Shown here one piece after another: positions 62,101 through 64,000 of a stretch of 64,000 bases of DNA. Source of the stretch: an uncultured Fibrobacter sp. (GTDB lineage: Bacteria > Fibrobacterota > Fibrobacteria > Fibrobacterales > Fibrobacteraceae); NCBI GenBank assembly GCA_947165045.1, contig CAMUYW010000009.1, forward strand, positions 1 through 64,000. The letters are read 5' to 3'. Each line of letters starts with the position of its first letter. The first letter of the stretch is position 1. Both the position numbers and the translations under genes were made by a program. The notes beneath the pieces are model-generated. The model made no database searches and was not told the origin of the DNA. It saw nothing but the letters and a program-made list of their open reading frames with translations.

Positions 62101-63138
62101 GGGCATCATTTGTGGCCCGTACATGGCGCTCATGTTGGCGATTTCACCAGAAAAGTCAAAGTCCAGCTTGTCGTTAATTACGCCATCGAGATGGATGGTG
62201 CCGCCTTCGTTGTTCTTGATCGCTGTTTCGATGTTGGTCTGTTTTGGACTCCCGTTAACCTTGATTACAGCATCAAGAGGCAAGAATGGCCAGTATTCGC
62301 CAATGTGCGTTTTGATCGTGAAGTTGTATTGTAAGGATTTCTTGGTGAGTGAGGTTGAAACGTTTCCGTTGATATTCAGGTTGTTTACTGCCGGTATGGC
62401 TTTTGAAAGTTTCATCGGAACCCACTTGAGCGGTTCCTTGACGTTTATGTTTGTCGAAGCCTTTAATTGCGTGAGGTCGTTTTTTGGAGCCGTCGCGCTT
62501 AGTATCACGTAGTCGCCGCGGGTATTGATTTTTGTATTGACGACCAAGTTCTTGTCCGTGAAGTCGGCATTCAGTTCTAGCGAGGCGGGTTCCTTGATGA
62601 ATGAGCCCTGGATGCTGTCGGCGCTTAGGGTGACCTTTTTTTCATCGGTGTTTTGAACATTGATGTTCTGGGCGTCCCATGCCATATCGCCCATGTTGAA
62701 GTTGAGCCTTCCAAGGCTGCATTTTACAGGGAAGGGAATTCTAATATTGTCGGGAAATTCGATGGGTTCCTGTTTTTTGGGGGGGGCTGGGTTCGGGTCT
62801 TTGTCCTTGCTTGTTGTATCCACGACAAAATTTGCCGAAACTTCGCTTGCTTCGAGAAGAATTCCTCTGTTGTCCCCGAATGGCGTAATATCCAGATGCG
62901 GACCACGAATCATGTAGGTCGAGGGGCCTTTTTGAATGTGGAGCGAATCGTAAAAGTGTTCTAGGAGACCGTTAGAACGGTGACCGTATGGAGTGAGAGT
63001 CAGGTCGCCGAACGTGTGTTGCGATGAAAGCGTTTCTTCGATAGCAAAATGAACATACCAGACGCCCGATGCTATAGCGCCCACAATAGCCGTTGTTATA
63101 GCGGCTTTTACAAAAAAGATTGATAGCGAACTTTTCAA
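59179..63138 (-). CDS. tamB: TamB-like translocation and assembly module protein
   Basis: A 1319-residue protein with one N-terminal membrane segment (about residues 7-30) and a very long beta-rich periplasmic part, as expected of TamB/DUF490 proteins, which form a hydrophobic groove across the periplasm. The C-terminal DUF490 region includes LMVLGTTNRPLLRGDVTNAD and the ending FGASYTLPVFQ. Length is close to E. coli TamB (1259). Its stop overlaps the tamA start by 4 nt (ATGA), the order seen in many non-proteobacterial genomes being variable. TamB may carry phospholipids to the outer membrane. Confidence 0.9.
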   Translation of the reverse strand: MKSSLSIFFVKAAITTAIVGAIASGVWYVHFAIEETLSSQHTFGDLTLTPYGHRSNGLLEHFYDSLHIQKGPSTYMIRGPHLDITPFGDNRGILLEASEVSANFVVDTTSKDKDPNPAPPKKQEPIEFPDNIRIPFPVKCSLGRLNFNMGDMAWDAQNINVQNTDEKKVTLSADSIQGSFIKEPASLELNADFTDKNLVVNTKINTRGDYVILSATAPKNDLTQLKASTNINVKEPLKWVPMKLSKAIPAVNNLNINGNVSTSLTKKSLQYNFTIKTHIGEYWPFLPLDAVIKVNGSPKQTNIETAIKNNEGGTIHLDGVINDKLDFDFSGEIANMSAMYGPQMMPMDMDIQSITKTGDDIDASIETREGSVIKAHVKTKDSLKVFFAANLSAMEPWALDWVKGNVEIGKNPKIIGSFQNNKLRAYVKIDSITNAYHLKADSLRMQLVLDLGRGFIDFPKATIYTPNDVFSITGDVDYHEPTLRTNWRLTQKNGGYAETTVHVGDSLIIWAKADHAEISTIPFSDITISDKLKGSVTGSIAYNLDSRVGEADLDIDGNVEPFILHGHTKIRELGDTVIIDTAVFTQNSNKVAMTGSFVLPNDSNLNFKPTAMLPIQILHASASAKDFDLPILLEPLGDTTLASGSFNGDISFEEETGLLGNIDFKNLKFSSIPPELLKIQQMNVSAKKNKIELLTDFEILNGTWTGNTNIVVDDIFDTTRQVHLTYISPNSGYINSNGTLTNDMDFLGTINIGGMWLIPETRAEIAKTDLKIDVQAKLREGLNGIKAQIWSDSTILKYSTLPNDFPIRLRGELKDGTLEMNEISTQNEIGDLLIATMLYDLQKMQLEAIDISTEKYTLEMDNHIVTLRNVTSHLEDSEDQMSIVTKIPLVQYKFNDETFGTANLIGKSDITFNIPHTQERQIKNKSVSGKFVIDKLVYRKDLDIEITPSSLDKLLSMLNNAIANLRNKEKTEAKISVSSPIDLAFHISDSQKDSVEIISPFASFPLTLDIMVLGTTNRPLLRGDVTNADNGFIGVKDIYEFDLNSFNISWNDVPWQHGVIDVSSSQELPYCTETEEKEKETCPVNLDIQGTITNPQPIPSSNCGTESTAADTYRNIFLGCVATESGVSADWNKLAGKAIGKFISSTANKTLGGDYIGDIDMKVMLFDNSGNDKDSSYVKIPISLERWVKNLSLIFGYTQDQSQSPTYDQALQFGASYTLPVFQAKEYSHKNHFSPSLSLNGQIVRKQYQFSSGSESSESRIEKNIGVNYTYKFWNPCILGIGKCETVRPPKAMLQPNDPSATDSTSTPTSRIRSSEKAK

Positions 63139-63242
63139 CAGCCCATAATATAGATAATGTCAAGTATCATAAAAGCCCTCCTTAATGGAACTTTCGCTTG
63201 GATATTGCTGGCTGTAAATTGTTGTTTACTTTTAATATTCTT

Positions 63243-63270
63243 TATGGATCCACACCTTCGTAAGGATGAC
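63243..63270. repeat. REP-like element (reverse orientation, divergent)
   Basis: TATGGATCCACACCTTCGTAAGGATGAC keeps both ends (TATGGATCC, GGATGAC), with an imperfect stem. Confidence 0.55.
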
Positions 63271-63298
63271 TTTTCATTCTTTTTTTCGCAAAATTTTT

Positions 63299-63304
63299 TA
63301 TATT
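63299..63304 (+). promoter_or_regulatory. -10 box of the last gene
   Basis: TATATT after a T-rich tract, 24 nt before the ATG at 63329; AGGA serves as ribosome-binding site. Confidence 0.5.
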
Positions 63305-63328
63305 CACGCTCACATATATGAGGACTTT

Positions 63329-64000
63329 ATGAAAAAGGCTTTGCTTGCGATTATTTCCCTCTGTACACTTGTTTTTACAGGTTGCAATTCCATTGGCGAC
63401 AAGGATACACTTGTCGCTCGGGTTAATGGTGAACCCATTTTTAAGGAAGACTACGCCTTTATGATGCGAGTGGGGAATATCGTTCCCAATACAGAACAGA
63501 TGAGAAAAGCTTCTGGATCATTGTTCAGTCGTAAGGCCCTCTACACGGTTGCCCTTCAGAAAAATCCTGAGCTGAAAGAACAACTTGATGCACATAATGT
63601 TGCCATAGATGATTACTTGCTCACGTTCGTGTACCAACGTCTGTATGCAATGGATCGTTTGATGTACAGCGATGACGAACTTGCTTTCTATTTCGACAAG
63701 CACCGCGACCAGTTTCCTGATTCTCTTTCCTATATGAATCTTCGCGATAGGGTGGCCGATGCAAAGTATATCGAATCCAACTACGATTCCTTGAAATCGT
63801 ACGCATTCCAACACAGAAATTTGGCCGATTCTAATGCCAAAGTCGAAATTACGAATCATATCAAGGATCGTTTCATCTCGGACCATCGCCAAAGGATTGT
63901 TCGTGAAACTGGCCCCGCTCTCTTGAAAAAGTACAACATCCAGGAATGCGAAATCAAGATGCCTTCGGCGGAAGAGTATTATGAAAAGCATAAGGATATG
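63329..64000 (+). CDS. SurA/PpiC-like periplasmic foldase lipoprotein (partial)
   Basis: The frame is open to the right edge (224 codons, no stop). It starts MKKALLAIISLCTLVFTGC, a lipoprotein signal. LVARVNGEPIFKEDYAFMMR is the SurA-type N-terminal motif. Long helices follow (LLTFVYQRLYAMDRLMYSDD), then a part with EYYEKH at the edge that typically precedes a PpiC rotamase domain. The catalytic domain, if present, lies beyond 64000. It may fold outer-membrane proteins, which would suit its position divergent from tamB. Confidence 0.82.
   Translation, partial: MKKALLAIISLCTLVFTGCNSIGDKDTLVARVNGEPIFKEDYAFMMRVGNIVPNTEQMRKASGSLFSRKALYTVALQKNPELKEQLDAHNVAIDDYLLTFVYQRLYAMDRLMYSDDELAFYFDKHRDQFPDSLSYMNLRDRVADAKYIESNYDSLKSYAFQHRNLADSNAKVEITNHIKDRFISDHRQRIVRETGPALLKKYNIQECEIKMPSAEEYYEKHKDM

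Overview
The window reads as chromosomal DNA of a Fibrobacter species, F. succinogenes or a close relative. Four things point there: the Fibrobacter succinogenes major paralogous (FISUMP) domain, a TIGR02147-type regulator, many lipoproteins with poly-serine linkers, and a dense set of plant-cell-wall enzymes with C-terminal sorting-type domains. Tol-Pal, TamA/TamB and many lipoproteins show a diderm envelope. There is no phage, insertion sequence, CRISPR array, rRNA or tRNA that I can support. All family names come from recognising motifs by eye; no search was run.

Layout. 1-143 is the end of a gene. 262-4237 (minus) is a compact operon of five lipoproteins around one radical SAM/SPASM enzyme, the most unusual system here. 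4479-9766 (plus) holds a large membrane glycosyltransferase-like protein, a second glycosyltransferase, a DUF4261-like protein and a tyrosine phosphatase. 10081-14501 carries purC, small envelope proteins, a duplicated-domain lipoprotein and a FISUMP protein. 14830-17274 pairs a tandem-winged-helix regulator with a GH8 exo-oligoxylanase-like enzyme. 17567-21147 has rpsD, a secreted endonuclease, folC and an LPP20-like lipoprotein. 21342-26144 is a complete tolQ-tolR-tolA/tonB-tolB-pal-cpoB operon, followed by guaB. 27851-30596 places a lipoprotein expansin between two related lipoproteins. 30662-44225 is mostly minus strand: gatA, a DUF4321-like protein, a cation diffusion facilitator, ung, a THUMP-like methyltransferase, (plus) a GH53 galactanase, a COG0523 GTPase with a Fur-family regulator, a GH18 chitinase, a short UvrA paralogue, an outer-membrane protein and a YihY protein. 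44534-53589 (plus) is a rhamnogalacturonan-I locus: PL11 lyase, two CE12 acetylesterases, a TIGR02147 regulator and a PL1 pectate lyase. glyA, a decayed FISUMP gene, a repeat protein with an ABC ATPase, tamB-tamA and a truncated SurA/PpiC-like lipoprotein complete the window.

Working together: the pectin genes should strip acetyl groups from and cut the rhamnogalacturonan backbone; GH53 would remove galactan side chains, and the expansin would loosen wall polymers. The GH8 enzyme would finish xylo-oligosaccharides in the cytoplasm. Tol-Pal and TamAB maintain the envelope that displays the lipoproteins.

Beyond genes, the intergenic DNA carries several repeat systems. (1) Short palindromes ending in GTCAT (REP-like), some in head-to-head pairs. 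(2) A 75-nt element present twice, with identical spacing and compensatory changes in two palindromes. (3) Tracts of degenerate 7-bp repeats. A REP-like element also lies inside the GH53 gene, where it encodes part of the serine-rich linker.
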